A program made the position numbers and the translations under genes. This document shows positions 38,572 to 47,467 of a stretch of DNA of 64,000 bases, piece by piece (within the stretch, counting starts at the first letter, position 1; each line of letters begins with the position of its first letter). Location: contig RDXO01000018.1 in the NCBI GenBank assembly GCA_004292675.1, forward strand, positions 1-64,000, given 5' to 3'. The DNA comes from Alphaproteobacteria bacterium. Lineage in GTDB: Bacteria > Pseudomonadota > Alphaproteobacteria > Rickettsiales > UBA998. A model generated the notes under the pieces. The model had not been told where the DNA came from. It was given only the letters and a program-made list of their open reading frames with translations, and did not search any database.

Positions 38572-39510
38572 ATGGCGATTATTGGAACAAATCTATCAGA
38601 AATTTTTTATGGCACTGATGCAGCAGATTTTATTTATGGCAATGAAGGCGATGATACGATTTCAGGCGCAGCGGGCAATGATACTCTTTGGGGCTGGACA
38701 GGCAATGATGTGTTGTATGGCAATGCAGGTGATGATGTAGTTGGTGGCGATGCTGGCAATGATCTTATCTATGCGGATGAAGGCAATGATGTTGCGCATG
38801 GTGGCGAAGGTGCTGATATGATTTGGGGCTGGACAGGCAACGATCTCATCAACGGTGATGCTGGCAATGATTTGCTCGGTGGTGATGCTGGTCATGATAC
38901 AGTGTATGGTGGCGAAGGTGCTGATACTATTTGGGGCTGGTCAGGTAATGATGTGCTTGCTGGCGATGCTGGCAATGATGTGATCGGTGGTGATGATGGC
39001 AATGATTCACTTTATGGTGGCAATGGCAATGATTCACTCTATGGCTGGAATGGTAATGATCTAGTCAATACAGGTGCGGGTGATAATTTCGCATTTGGTG
39101 GAACAGGCGATGATTTTATCGTAGCTGGTGAAGGCAATGACGCATTGTTCGGTGGCGACGGAAATGATGTGATTCAAGCGAATGGTGGTAATGATAGTAT
39201 CGTTGCTGGTTTTGGGCAAGATACCTTTTCGGGCGGTGATGGCGCAGATGTGTTCATTTTTGAATCATTCACTGATAGCTCTGGCTTGATTGATACTATC
39301 AAAGATTTCCAAGTCGGTGTTGACAAAATTGATGTGAGCGCATTTGGTCTTTCAGGCATTGAGAAAACTACTGGATTGAATTCCCTTAATGCAGTAAGCA
39401 TTTTCACATCTGAAGGCAATACGTATATTTCTTATCACCAAAATGATTTTGAAGTACGTTTGGAAGGTGACTTGACGGCGTTCATTACAAGTGCTGATTT
39501 TATTTTCTAA
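38572..39510 (+). CDS. RTX calcium-binding repeat protein (312 aa), probable type I secretion substrate
   Basis: Nearly the whole protein is RTX nonapeptides (GGDAGNDLIY, GGEGADTIW and many more) spanning about residues 15-215, which should form a calcium-dependent beta-roll. There is no Sec signal, and the C-terminal 80 residues (VDKIDVSAFGLSG...ITSADFIF) look like a type I secretion signal; the last residues match the RTX protein at 142-1614. Within the repeats, a Gly-Trp unit (GWTGND, GWSGND, GWNGND) recurs every 36 residues. The ATG at 38572 is preferred over the one at 38563 because of ribosome-site spacing. No T1SS transporter genes are in the window. Confidence 0.9.
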   Translation: MAIIGTNLSEIFYGTDAADFIYGNEGDDTISGAAGNDTLWGWTGNDVLYGNAGDDVVGGDAGNDLIYADEGNDVAHGGEGADMIWGWTGNDLINGDAGNDLLGGDAGHDTVYGGEGADTIWGWSGNDVLAGDAGNDVIGGDDGNDSLYGGNGNDSLYGWNGNDLVNTGAGDNFAFGGTGDDFIVAGEGNDALFGGDGNDVIQANGGNDSIVAGFGQDTFSGGDGADVFIFESFTDSSGLIDTIKDFQVGVDKIDVSAFGLSGIEKTTGLNSLNAVSIFTSEGNTYISYHQNDFEVRLEGDLTAFITSADFIF

Positions 39511-39519
39511 GGATCGTGC

Positions 39520-39637
39520 TATACTCATCGCACATGAAGATGCGTAGTATCTAAATGTGGAAAAGATGAGTATCTTTAATAAGATATACCCTTAATTTCA
39601 TTTCAAGGACTCAACTCCTTGAAATGAAATGGGTATA
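39520..39637 (-). repeat. 120-bp double-hairpin intergenic repeat, copy 3 (inverted)
   Basis: A 118-bp copy of the element at 11145 and 21317 in the opposite orientation, beginning tatactcatcgcacatgaag and ending gaaatgaaatgggtata. It starts 10 bp after the RTX stop codon. Confidence 0.85.
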
Positions 39638-39654
39638 CAAGCACTATAAATAAT

Positions 39655-39692
39655 AAAAAAAGCCTAGATTGTTCTCAATCTAGGCTTTTTTT
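39655..39692. terminator. Bidirectional intrinsic terminator
   Basis: A perfect stem (arms agcctagatt and aatctaggct, plus A/T runs on both sides; loop gttctc) gives a strong hairpin followed by seven Ts on either strand. It separates the RTX gene (+) from the unknown gene at 39731-41503 (-). Confidence 0.93.
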
Positions 39693-39730
39693 ATGGGTAG
39701 TGTCAAACGACTATAGTGTCAAAGCATCCA

Positions 39731-41503
39731 TTAACGTGCAGCTTCCTTATCTTGCATGATCTGTTCTTTTGCCCATTGTTGCATCTGTTGTGGTGGTACA
39801 CCTAGTTCGGTTGCGACATGATGTACCATCTGTTGTTGAAATATTTCTTCATGCGCAGGGGTGGGGGCGCGATAAGCACGAAGTGCTTCAAAAAACCTCA
39901 TGGCATTATCAGTGCTTGCCATGGGGGGTAAGCTAAAGGTAAGTTTGGCGATCGCCTCGCTGACATCTGCCATGGGAGGGGGTTCATTGCGAGAAGCGAT
40001 AGCAGGCAATAAGGCTTGTTGCCGTTGCACCTCTGCGCGTAATTCTTGGCTGTTCACATCAACGGCAGGAGATTTTTCAATAATTGCACAGAGTTCTTCA
40101 CGAATCTTGTCATGGTGTGCGGGAGGGAATTGTGCAATCAGGGCTGCTGCCTGCATGGTGACTTGCTCAAAACGATGATTGCGTTTGGTCATTTCTATAG
40201 CGACATGTTCCTGCACGATTTCCGCAAGCCCTTCGACAATATGCTTATCTTTGCGTTGCAATGTGTCCTCAGCGCGCTGTGCTAGATATTCTGACAAGTC
40301 TTTAATGAAATCCCTTTGCGTGGTTGGTGAAAACAATATCGGCTGCCGTTCAAGGAATGCAGCAATAGCTTCAGTCAATGCGCGAGGATTTCCAACAGAT
40401 TGTTCACCATAATCATCTTTTTGCAGAAAGAACATGCTGACATCACCTGCTAGATAGCTTGATTCTGCCATTTTTTGTACAGGATTTGAACTATTCATAC
40501 TGACTAAACTTGCCCCCAGCGCACCCATGGCAGAAAGATGCTGCGGATCTTCTTGAATATGTTGTTTGATGCACTCAATAGGATTCTTCCAAAAGGAGGT
40601 TTTTTCTTCTGTATGCACGCGAGGTACTAATAGTATCGACCATCCAGTGAAGGATACAACGGCGCGTGCCATATCAATCATCGCATCACGATCATCATGG
40701 TTCTGCCTCAAACGCATCAAACCTGAGGTAAATACGAGAGCCTGACCAAGATTCCATGCGGTAACGCCTGTTTCCATCGGGTGATCAAGCAGGAATTGAT
40801 GCACATTCTTGAGGAGAGGTTCAGAGATATTATCCAATGAATCTTTATTTTGCAGTGAAGTTTCAATGGGTTTATCGTTGCCTGAGGCGAGTTGTCGCTC
40901 AATTTCCTGATTGAGTAAATAGAGATGGTGGACGCTATCATCCTGACCATATTTCAAAAAAATGAAGGATTGCAGAATATTACACACCGTTGATGTGGCT
41001 TTGAGTACTTTTAATGGTAGCGGGGTAGGAGTGCCATCGGGAGTTCTATCAAAAAAGCCTGCTAACCCTAGAGTCACATCCCCAAAGCAATAAAGCCCTG
41101 AGAGCATTTTCATCGGTGTGTCGATATAATTACGTATGCCTTGTGCGCTATCGGTAACGCAATGTTTGAGGGAACGTACCGCATGTGTTGCGCCTTGTGC
41201 AAACCCAAATTTCAAAAACGCATCTTCAACACTGGTTTCTCGCCCTAAATGATCAATTTCAAGCACGGTTCGGTTGTTCTCATCAACACCGATCGTGGTG
41301 CGACATGATCGTTTAGCATAATCATGGCGCAATGTTTCAAGGGCAGTGTGCGCATTTTGGTTATCCATGACAATATGCGCTTTCCAATTATGCTCGCCTT
41401 GCACACGTTCAAGCAATGCTAGTCGATCATGCGTGGCATCATCATAGACCATGACGAACGCATCATGAGAGGAAGATATGGTAGGCGAAGATTTGATGTT
41501 CAT
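39731..41503 (-). CDS. Large protein of unknown function, three-hydrophobic-repeat family, member A
   Basis: Not recognised. 590 residues, plainly paralogous end to end with the next upstream gene. Residues 25-105 form a small alpha/beta domain (LLERVQGEHNW, then TTIGVDENNRTVLEIDHLG). Residues 122-372 hold three repeats of a hydrophobic helix pair, each closing with an acidic motif: YGQDDS (185-190), HTEEKTSF (297-304) and QKDDYG (361-366). The C-terminal half (400-590) is mostly helical with a conserved LTFSLPPMAS stretch at 521-530. No signal peptide, enzyme motif or Cys pattern is visible. Good GAGAGGAAG ribosome site. It probably sits in one transcript with its paralogue, 40 bp upstream. 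Confidence 0.75.
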   Translation of the reverse strand: MNIKSSPTISSSHDAFVMVYDDATHDRLALLERVQGEHNWKAHIVMDNQNAHTALETLRHDYAKRSCRTTIGVDENNRTVLEIDHLGRETSVEDAFLKFGFAQGATHAVRSLKHCVTDSAQGIRNYIDTPMKMLSGLYCFGDVTLGLAGFFDRTPDGTPTPLPLKVLKATSTVCNILQSFIFLKYGQDDSVHHLYLLNQEIERQLASGNDKPIETSLQNKDSLDNISEPLLKNVHQFLLDHPMETGVTAWNLGQALVFTSGLMRLRQNHDDRDAMIDMARAVVSFTGWSILLVPRVHTEEKTSFWKNPIECIKQHIQEDPQHLSAMGALGASLVSMNSSNPVQKMAESSYLAGDVSMFFLQKDDYGEQSVGNPRALTEAIAAFLERQPILFSPTTQRDFIKDLSEYLAQRAEDTLQRKDKHIVEGLAEIVQEHVAIEMTKRNHRFEQVTMQAAALIAQFPPAHHDKIREELCAIIEKSPAVDVNSQELRAEVQRQQALLPAIASRNEPPPMADVSEAIAKLTFSLPPMASTDNAMRFFEALRAYRAPTPAHEEIFQQQMVHHVATELGVPPQQMQQWAKEQIMQDKEAAR

Positions 41504-41543
41504 GGCTTCCTCTCAAAGAATCGTAAAGTTGGATGATACGGTT

Positions 41544-43349
41544 TTAGCGTGCTTGGGCTACTCCAACCTGCGGTGTTGATGTGTGTTGTGCTAAATCATG
41601 CAGATCTTTTACAGGCATATCGAGCTTGTTCGCAACGAAATCAACCATATTTTTTTGGAATAGTTCTTCTTTTTTCGGGGATGGCTTAAGATAATCCGTC
41701 ACGGCACTAAAAATATCTAAGGCGTTTTCTGTGCTAGCAATAGGAGGCAGGCTAAAAGTGAGATGCGCAATCCCGTCACTTACCTGAGTAACGGAAGGAG
41801 GTGTGGTGGTTTGGTTGGCAAGATGCCCGAGTGCGTTCTGTTGAATGCGCACTTGTGCAACGAGTTCTTCACGATTCATTTTTATACCAGCAGCACCAAC
41901 GACCATATCGCATAATTTATCCGTTACGGTGGCGCGCTGTTCCTCAGGGAACATATTGCTGAGGATCGCTGTTTGTGTGGCGATATGAGCAAAACGATTA
42001 TTTTTCTCAGCGATCGCGGTAAGCACACCGACTTGCACTTTTTCCGATAGTCCTTCTTCTAATGTTTTTCCCGAACGCCCTATTTTTTCTTCAGCGCGAT
42101 GCACCAGATAATCAGATAATTCTTTGACAAATTCTTGTTGTGTGCTTGGTGAAAAAACGATGGGCATCTGTTCAAGAAAACCTGTAATCGCTTTGGTGAG
42201 TGCCTGTTGGTTGCCCATGGAATTTTGACCATAATCATCTTTATCAAGGAAAAACATGCTGGTATCCCCTGCAATAAAGAGACCTTCTGCAGCTTTTTGG
42301 AACGGGTTCGTGCTACCTAAACTGATGAAGCTCGCAAGCAAAGCAAGAACGCCTGAGATATGTTGCGGTGCCTCTTGCACTTCTTCTTTGATGCGCGCAA
42401 AAGGATTTTCAAAAAAGGATGTTTTTTCTTCCGTATGTTTTTGTGGAGTTAATAGCGTGAACCAACCAGTCGATGAGATAAGAGAACGTGTAACATCAAT
42501 TTTAGCATTATTTTGATATTCTTGTAGTTGTTCTCGAACCTTAGGGTCAATAGTGCCATCCGCTAATGTTTTGGCTGTGGACATCCAGCGCATGATACCC
42601 GACGTTAAGACCATCGCTTGCCCCAAATTCCATACGGCAACTCCTGCCTCGGTTGGATGAGCCTCCAAAAAATCATTGATTTTTTTCAATATTGGATTTT
42701 TGATACTATCAAACGAGGCGGAATTTTGTAATATCGCAGAGGTATCTTCATTGCCGACAGCGAAATTTTTATCAATCTCTTTTTTTATTTTGTCAAGATG
42801 CATGACGCTATCATCTTCACCATAATGGTTTAAGATGAATGATTGTGAAAAATTGCACGCCACAGAAAAGGCTTTCAACCATTCTGCAAAACCTTGACGT
42901 TTATCCCCAAGTGCCGTGAGAAAGAAGAGTACATCACCTGAAAAATAGCATCCAGAGAGGATTTTCATCGGCGTATCCATATAATCACGCACACCAGTCA
43001 ACGCATCGGTTACAGTTGATTTTGTTTGTTTGATGGCGTGTGTTGTGCCTTTTATCGCTCCCAGTCCTTGGAATGCATCAGCTATATCGGATTCTTTGCC
43101 ATAATGACGAATATCCAACATACTACGTCCATGTTCATCTGTGCTGATAATGGTAGAGCATTGTTTGTTTTTATAATATTTTTGTAGATCAGCGAGTGTT
43201 TTCTGGTCATCATCGTTGGTTGCCACCACACGGGCAGACCATTCATGCCCTTCTTGAACACGCTCCAGAAGCGATAGGCGTTCACGGGCATAATCCTCCG
43301 TAGAAAAGAGAATGGTGTCATCGGATGATAGGCGGGTGGTTGTAACCAT
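41544..43349 (-). CDS. Large protein of unknown function, three-hydrophobic-repeat family, member B
   Basis: Not recognised. 601 residues. Aligned with member A it shares LLERVQ at about 28-33, YMDTPMKILSG at about 127, HYGEDDS, TEAGVAVWNLGQAMVLTSGIM, KHTEEKTSFF, FLDKDDYGQ, PIVFSPSTQQEFVKELSDYL and LTFSLPPIASTENA, so it is a tandem duplicate that has diverged throughout. An insert of about 15 residues follows the second helix pair. The hydrophobic segments are weak by transmembrane standards, so membrane insertion is likely but unproven. The ATG at 43349 has a poor ribosome site. Confidence 0.75.
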   Translation of the reverse strand: MVTTTRLSSDDTILFSTEDYARERLSLLERVQEGHEWSARVVATNDDDQKTLADLQKYYKNKQCSTIISTDEHGRSMLDIRHYGKESDIADAFQGLGAIKGTTHAIKQTKSTVTDALTGVRDYMDTPMKILSGCYFSGDVLFFLTALGDKRQGFAEWLKAFSVACNFSQSFILNHYGEDDSVMHLDKIKKEIDKNFAVGNEDTSAILQNSASFDSIKNPILKKINDFLEAHPTEAGVAVWNLGQAMVLTSGIMRWMSTAKTLADGTIDPKVREQLQEYQNNAKIDVTRSLISSTGWFTLLTPQKHTEEKTSFFENPFARIKEEVQEAPQHISGVLALLASFISLGSTNPFQKAAEGLFIAGDTSMFFLDKDDYGQNSMGNQQALTKAITGFLEQMPIVFSPSTQQEFVKELSDYLVHRAEEKIGRSGKTLEEGLSEKVQVGVLTAIAEKNNRFAHIATQTAILSNMFPEEQRATVTDKLCDMVVGAAGIKMNREELVAQVRIQQNALGHLANQTTTPPSVTQVSDGIAHLTFSLPPIASTENALDIFSAVTDYLKPSPKKEELFQKNMVDFVANKLDMPVKDLHDLAQHTSTPQVGVAQAR

Positions 43350-43832
43350 GGCTATTCTCGGCTTGAGCTAATGTTGCAGTGCAGCTTTAGTTATACCGCA
43401 TGAATGATCCATTTTGCAAATGACAATATGATGACATATGCAAAAAACTGATGCAAGCGTTGCATTTATCACATGAGATGATGATTTTTATAGATATTGT
43501 TGTTGTTCGGTGTCACATCAAAGGAATCAAATCCTTGAAGTGACATGGGTATAGTGCAACCTAGGGGTAGAAATATGATAGTCTCATTGCAAGGATTATT
43601 ATGTTTCTATATACTTATAGTGGGGTAAGTACGGCACTTCCACGATACATTACGTTGATTCATGTTCCTTAGGGGAATCTTGGCGGTACATACTTTAGTG
43701 CAGGTGACACATGCTTGTGCTATATTATAAATAGAGGGTCACTAGGGTTGATCCTCCATGAATATGCAGGATAGAATAGGAGAGGGTGGGAGATCGATAT
43801 GTTACTGTTCATGATCAATCATAGAATACTGA
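43350..43832. other. Gene-poor stretch of 480 bp with a decayed repeat
   Basis: No convincing coding frame is seen on either strand. At 43511-43553 lies a decayed half-copy of the 120-bp repeat (tcaaaggaatcaaatccttg hairpin followed by gggtata). From about 43600 to 43830 the sequence is moderately GC-rich with purine blocks (ggagagggtgggagatcg) and no clear gene; a small RNA or promoter region is possible, but I see no defining structure. Confidence 0.4.
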
Positions 43833-44030
43833 ATGTGTGCCATGTCCAATGATCCTGCTTTAATCTCTTTTTACGCCTATGACTATATTGCGCGCTATGG
43901 TGAACATGCGGAATCAGTCGCGATGCACCAAATGATGGATTATATGGAAGAAGCTATGGTCGCTGAAGCAGGGCTATGGATGGCAGTGGTGCATGAAATT
44001 CGTGCTATCCAGTCAAATGTGCTGCAATAA
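43833..44030 (+). CDS. Small hypothetical protein (62-65 aa)
   Basis: A short acidic, Met- and His-rich helical protein (SFYAYDYIARYGEHAESVAM, then MDYMEEAMVAEAGLWMAVVHEIRAIQ). The pattern of two helices followed by a W...V..I..LQ-like ending resembles small alphaproteobacterial proteins of unknown function. The ATG at 43833 or the one at 43842 could be used; no strong ribosome site separates them. It converges on the DUF465 gene. Confidence 0.5.
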   Translation: MCAMSNDPALISFYAYDYIARYGEHAESVAMHQMMDYMEEAMVAEAGLWMAVVHEIRAIQSNVLQ

Positions 44031-44065
44031 TCTCATTTAAGCGCGTGCGCCGTGCGATGCATCCT

Positions 44066-44272
44066 TTAAGCAATGATGTTGGGATAGAGGGTGTTTTGCA
44101 ATAAAGCAATTTGGTCACGTATCGCAAGTTTTTGCTTCTTAAAGCGTGATACGGTAAATTCATCACAGGTTGCATTTTTCGATGCGGCATGAATCTGCTG
44201 CTCAAGAAGTTCGTGTGAACGACGCAAAGCATCTAATTTTTTATACAATTCCACTTCATTCTCTTGTTCCAT
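44066..44272 (-). CDS. DUF465 family (YdcH/SlyX-like) small coiled-coil protein
   Basis: 68 residues: EQENEVELYKKLDALRRSHE at the start, ending in RFKKQKLAIRDQIALLQNT. The long amphipathic N-terminal helix, then a KK.KL.ikDqi helix, is the DUF465 pattern common in proteobacteria; function unknown. The ATG at 44272 is chosen because AAGGTACC precedes it and homology begins there; the longer frame upstream is not family-like. Confidence 0.82.
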   Translation of the reverse strand: MEQENEVELYKKLDALRRSHELLEQQIHAASKNATCDEFTVSRFKKQKLAIRDQIALLQNTLYPNIIA

Positions 44273-44458
44273 TGGGTACCTTATCCTCTGATCATTCAAA
44301 CTACGCTCTATCTTCAAAAGCGTAATGATTATACCATAATTTCCCCATCGCTTGCAATGCACTTGATGCGAGTTTGGCAATTTTATTGCTTTTTTAGGAG
44401 AAATGATAAGAAAAACTATTTACATTTGTCCAAAAGTGCGTATGGTGCTTTGATGTGC

Positions 44459-44535
44459 GGGCGATTAGCTCAGTTGGTTAGAGTGCTACCTTGACATGGT
44501 AGAGGTCGGTGGTTCGAGTCCACTATCGCCCACCA
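44459..44535 (+). tRNA. tRNA-Val (GAC)
   Basis: A cloverleaf with acceptor stem GGGCGAT/ATCGCCC, D-arm GCTCAGTTGGTTAGAGT, anticodon loop TTGACAT (anticodon GAC), T-loop GGTTCGAGTCC and an encoded CCA. Confidence 0.97.
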
Positions 44536-44887
44536 ACGATAGAACAATCAGTAGAACAATAGCTTGCCACCCTTTACATTATGTAAATATTTCACGCTAT
44601 GCATTCGATCTTATGCTCCCCCGCAGGCGGGGGAGCTAGTGAAGCAAGGATTTCTCATAAGAAATCCGATGCTGAACTCTGGGGGTGCATTATGTTGCCC
44701 CCCACCCAATCATCTGCGGTTTTTCGTTGAAAAACCTTGATTCTTGGACTCCCCCGCAGGCGGGGGAGTAAACCATGTATCTTCATGTGCGATGAGTATA
44801 TAAAAATAAAATGAATAGTTGCACGATGATTGCGAGTGGGTTATAATATTTGGATACCCTTCTTTATATACCCACGAGGTGCTTTTT
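44536..44887. other. Repeat-filled intergenic region
   Basis: This 350-bp stretch has no gene. It contains a GC-rich palindrome (44615-44636, gctccccc/gggggagc arms), an exact 61-bp repeat (44704-44764) and a fragment of the double-hairpin element (44779-44800). A possible promoter for the small membrane protein lies at the right end. Confidence 0.7.
44704..44764 (+). repeat. Exact 61-bp dispersed repeat, copy 2 (with GC-rich palindrome)
   Basis: Identical over 61 bp to 20541-20601, ending in the ctcccccgcaggcggg palindrome. As at the first copy, a tRNA gene lies within about 170 bp upstream. Confidence 0.9.
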
Positions 44888-45058
44888 ATGATTCGTGTAT
44901 TGTTTGGTGCATTACGTAGTGTCAGGAGTCTCTCTATCATAGAGTGGCTGATGATTTGGATTATAACACTCTCTGTTGGGAGCATTGCGCTGCCAATAGC
45001 AAAGTCTCATTTGGTTGTTCCGCGTGAGAATGTTTGCAAATGTGAGTGTCCTGACTGA
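44888..45058 (+). CDS. Small single-helix membrane protein (56 aa)
   Basis: Not recognised. After a basic N-terminus (IRVLFGALRSVRSLS) comes one hydrophobic helix (IIEWLMIWIITLSVGSIALP, about 17-36) and a short tail ending CKCECPD. The three closely spaced Cys could bind metal or form disulfides. The ATG at 44888 follows GAGGTG. It ends a few bases before a strong inverted repeat. Confidence 0.5.
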   Translation: MIRVLFGALRSVRSLSIIEWLMIWIITLSVGSIALPIAKSHLVVPRENVCKCECPD

Positions 45059-45064
45059 TAAATT

Positions 45065-45131
45065 TTCTATGGTGCTTTGACTGTATAATCCCCTATTTCA
45101 TGAGGTAATTATAATTCAAAGCACCATAGAA
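45065..45131. terminator. 16-bp inverted repeat between convergent genes
   Basis: Arms ttctatggtgctttga (45065-45080) and tcaaagcaccatagaa (45116-45131) are perfect complements around a 35-nt AT-rich loop. It fills the gap between the small membrane protein (+) and the aminotransferase (-), the place for a bidirectional terminator, although without a T-run it could equally be a remnant of a mobile element. Confidence 0.5.
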
Positions 45132-46253
45132 TCAAAATGTGCGACGAATATACTCCTCAAACATAGCAAGCATATGTGGCATGGAAGCGCGACCATAGCT
45201 GATGCGAAAATAGGGTTTATCTTGCCCATAGACCTGTGCGGGAAGCACCAGCACACCAATATCACGGCGCATTTTTTCTGCAAAATCATAGCTGTTGATA
45301 GCCTTTTTGAAGGCGATATAGGCAATGCAGCCACCTTTGGGTTTCACCCAATCGAACAGATCACTATGACGCTCCATAAAAGATTCCAGCAAGGCAAAAT
45401 TATGGTGAATAATAGCGCGTTGGCGCGTGAGAATTGCATCGGCATTACGTAGCGCGATCAATGCTAGCACTTCCGAAGGCGCACTATTGCATATGGAAAG
45501 GTAGTTTTTGTATAATTCCATCTGGTGCAATATCTCTTGATTCTGGCACGTAATCCAACCAATACGCAACCCCGCAAGACCATAGGCTTTGGACATCACC
45601 CCAAGGCTAAGTGCTTTATCATAGAGGGTGGCAAAGGCAGGGAGAATATCCGCAGGATCGCGCTCAATGAGACGATAGACTTCATCGGAAAATATCCATA
45701 AATGATGGGTGCGCGCAAGCTCAATAAGGGCATGTTGTGTGGCGTGCGAAATTGTCACACCTGTTGGATTATGGGGATAATTGATGAGGATCAGTTTGGT
45801 ATGGGGGCGAATGGCTGCCTTGATGCGCTCTATGTCTAACTCCCATTGTTGCTCAAAACGAAGTTCAATGGCAGTGATGGCACAGATAGAGGCAGGAATG
45901 GATTCTAAGGATTGACAGCATGGGGTTACAGCAATGGCATGATCTTCTGGGCGCAACAAGGTACGCGCCGCGCAATAAATCCCTTCTTCTGCCCCTGAAA
46001 AACATAGAATATGATCGCGTGTGAATCCTTCCCCATAGATCATGGCAATCTCATCGCGTAATAGCGGCATACCTTTGGGTTCGGTATAGGATAAGCGTAG
46101 ATTATTCCATAAATCCAAACATTCTGCATCTGCCATTTTTACAATATCCTGCATGGAGAAGCTCTCCATATCAGAGGAGCAGAACATATGGGGCGTGCTG
46201 AACTCACGCGCTCCAAGATATTCTTCGAGGGCAAATATAGGTAAATCAGACAT
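45132..46253 (-). CDS. PLP-dependent class I/II aminotransferase
   Basis: A fold-type I aminotransferase of 373 residues. Visible: INYPHNPTG (about 163), SDEVYRL (cofactor-binding Asp and Tyr, about 192), and MSKAYGLAGLRIGW with the Schiff-base Lys at about 222, then RISYGRAS with the carboxylate-binding Arg near the end. The substrate is not determinable; it is shorter than AspC and closer to the group that includes many unassigned aminotransferases. It stands alone, downstream of a terminator. Confidence 0.87.
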   Translation of the reverse strand: MSDLPIFALEEYLGAREFSTPHMFCSSDMESFSMQDIVKMADAECLDLWNNLRLSYTEPKGMPLLRDEIAMIYGEGFTRDHILCFSGAEEGIYCAARTLLRPEDHAIAVTPCCQSLESIPASICAITAIELRFEQQWELDIERIKAAIRPHTKLILINYPHNPTGVTISHATQHALIELARTHHLWIFSDEVYRLIERDPADILPAFATLYDKALSLGVMSKAYGLAGLRIGWITCQNQEILHQMELYKNYLSICNSAPSEVLALIALRNADAILTRQRAIIHHNFALLESFMERHSDLFDWVKPKGGCIAYIAFKKAINSYDFAEKMRRDIGVLVLPAQVYGQDKPYFRISYGRASMPHMLAMFEEYIRRTF

Positions 46254-46291
46254 AAGAATGACCTTCTTGATTGGGAGTAGGTGGGAACACT

Positions 46292-46333
46292 AAAAAAAAA
46301 GGTGATGCATTGAACCAACGCATCACCCCTTTT
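46292..46333 (-). terminator. Intrinsic terminator after rplM-rpsI
   Basis: On the minus strand an 8-bp stem (ggtgatgc/gcatcacc arms) is followed by nine Ts, 20 bp beyond the rpsI stop codon. Confidence 0.9.
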
Positions 46334-46352
46334 GTTATTATTAGAGTTATTA

Positions 46353-46784
46353 TTAACGTTTAGAGAACTGGAAGCTACGACGAGCTTTAGCGCGTCCATA
46401 TTTCTTACGTTCCACCACACGGCTATCACGTGTCAAGAATCCACCTTTGCGAAGCACAGAATGGAACTCTGGGCTAAAGCGATCTAATGCACGGCTGATA
46501 CCATGACGTACCGCACCTGCCTGACCTGATAATCCGCCCCCTTTCACGGTAGCAAATACATCGAATGTACCTGTACGATCTAAAGCACCAAAAGGCTGGT
46601 TGATGATCATGCGTAATACGGGGCGTGCAAAATAGGTGGATTGATCACGACCATTGACGATGATCTTACCTGTGCCAGGCTTCACCCATACGCGAGCTAT
46701 CGCGTTCTTACGACGACCTGTACCATAGGAACGACCCAAGGCATCTACTTTTGCGACTCGTTGAATTTCTGTTGCTTCTGTCAT
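46353..46784 (-). CDS. rpsI: Small ribosomal subunit protein uS9
   Basis: A 143-residue 30S protein. [19 protein letters not shown] lies near the start and the C-terminus ends in [16 protein letters not shown], the tail that reaches the P-site tRNA. The ATG at 46784 is preferred to an adjacent TTG. It follows rplM by 6 bp. Confidence 0.98.
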   Translation of the reverse strand: MTEATEIQRVAKVDALGRSYGTGRRKNAIARVWVKPGTGKIIVNGRDQSTYFARPVLRMIINQPFGALDRTGTFDVFATVKGGGLSGQAGAVRHGISRALDRFSPEFHSVLRKGGFLTRDSRVVERKKYGRAKARRSFQFSKR

Positions 46785-46790
46785 AATCAA

Positions 46791-47249
46791 TTACCGTGCG
46801 TTTTTCTCATTTTTAGATGCAAAATCAAAAGCCATAGGCTGTTGAGCTTCATGGGGATGTTCTGCTCCAGCATAAACACGCAACATTTTATATTGCTGTC
46901 TTCCGAGTGTGTTTTTTGGCAACATACGCTTCACTGCCATTTCAACAACGCGTTGCGGATGTGCGCCTGCAAATATCTTCGCAGGAGTAGTTTCCTTGAT
47001 TCCACCCGGAAAACCAGTATGACGATAATAAATCTTATCAGTCAATTTTTTTCCTTTGATCTGAATCTTATCAGCATTGATAATGATCACATGATCACCG
47101 CAATTCATGTGCGGAGTGTAATAAGGCTTATGCTTGCCACGCAACAAAGTTGCCACTTGAACCGCTAGGCGACCAAGGACGATTTGGTTGGCATCAATCA
47201 CGTACCATTGTTGCTGAATATCAGCAGGTTTTGCAGAGAAGGTTTTCAT
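46791..47249 (-). CDS. rplM: Large ribosomal subunit protein uL13
   Basis: A 152-residue 50S assembly protein. [19 protein letters not shown] is at the start, [12 protein letters not shown] at about 54 and [12 protein letters not shown] at about 77. The ATG at 47249 fits the family. rplM-rpsI is a universal operon, ending here in a clear terminator. Confidence 0.98.
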   Translation of the reverse strand: MKTFSAKPADIQQQWYVIDANQIVLGRLAVQVATLLRGKHKPYYTPHMNCGDHVIIINADKIQIKGKKLTDKIYYRHTGFPGGIKETTPAKIFAGAHPQRVVEMAVKRMLPKNTLGRQQYKMLRVYAGAEHPHEAQQPMAFDFASKNEKNAR

Positions 47250-47343
47250 AGAATACCGCAATCTATTTTTTGATAATATAAGAGAAAAGACGTTTAACGC
47301 TTCTACGCGTACATGTCAATAGAAAACTTTATAAAATGCACAT

Positions 47344-47446
47344 ATAGCGCGTTGAATCTGTACGCAGCAGATTCAAGGTCGCGCTATATCTCGTAAGAAT
47401 GGCGCGTTGAATCTGTACGCAGCAGATTCAAGGTCGCGCTATATAT
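47344..47446. repeat. Tandem pair of near-identical 43-bp hairpins
   Basis: The sequence gcgcgttgaatctgtacgcagcagattcaaggtcgcgctatat occurs twice, at about 47347-47389 and 47402-47444, 12 bp apart. Each folds on itself (gaatctg/cagattc inner stem and gcgcg/cgcgc outer stem). It lies between rplM (-) and the oxidoreductase (+). Confidence 0.9.
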
Positions 47447-47467
47447 CATAAAAAGAGCGAGCCTTAC

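Noticed and set aside
38572-39210. Tandem DNA repeats in the RTX gene considered as an array or satellite
   Set aside because: They are coding nonapeptide repeats in one open frame.
47344-47446. Twin hairpins considered as a CRISPR array
   Set aside because: Only two units with a 12-bp gap and internal palindromes; no spacers of proper length and no cas genes.
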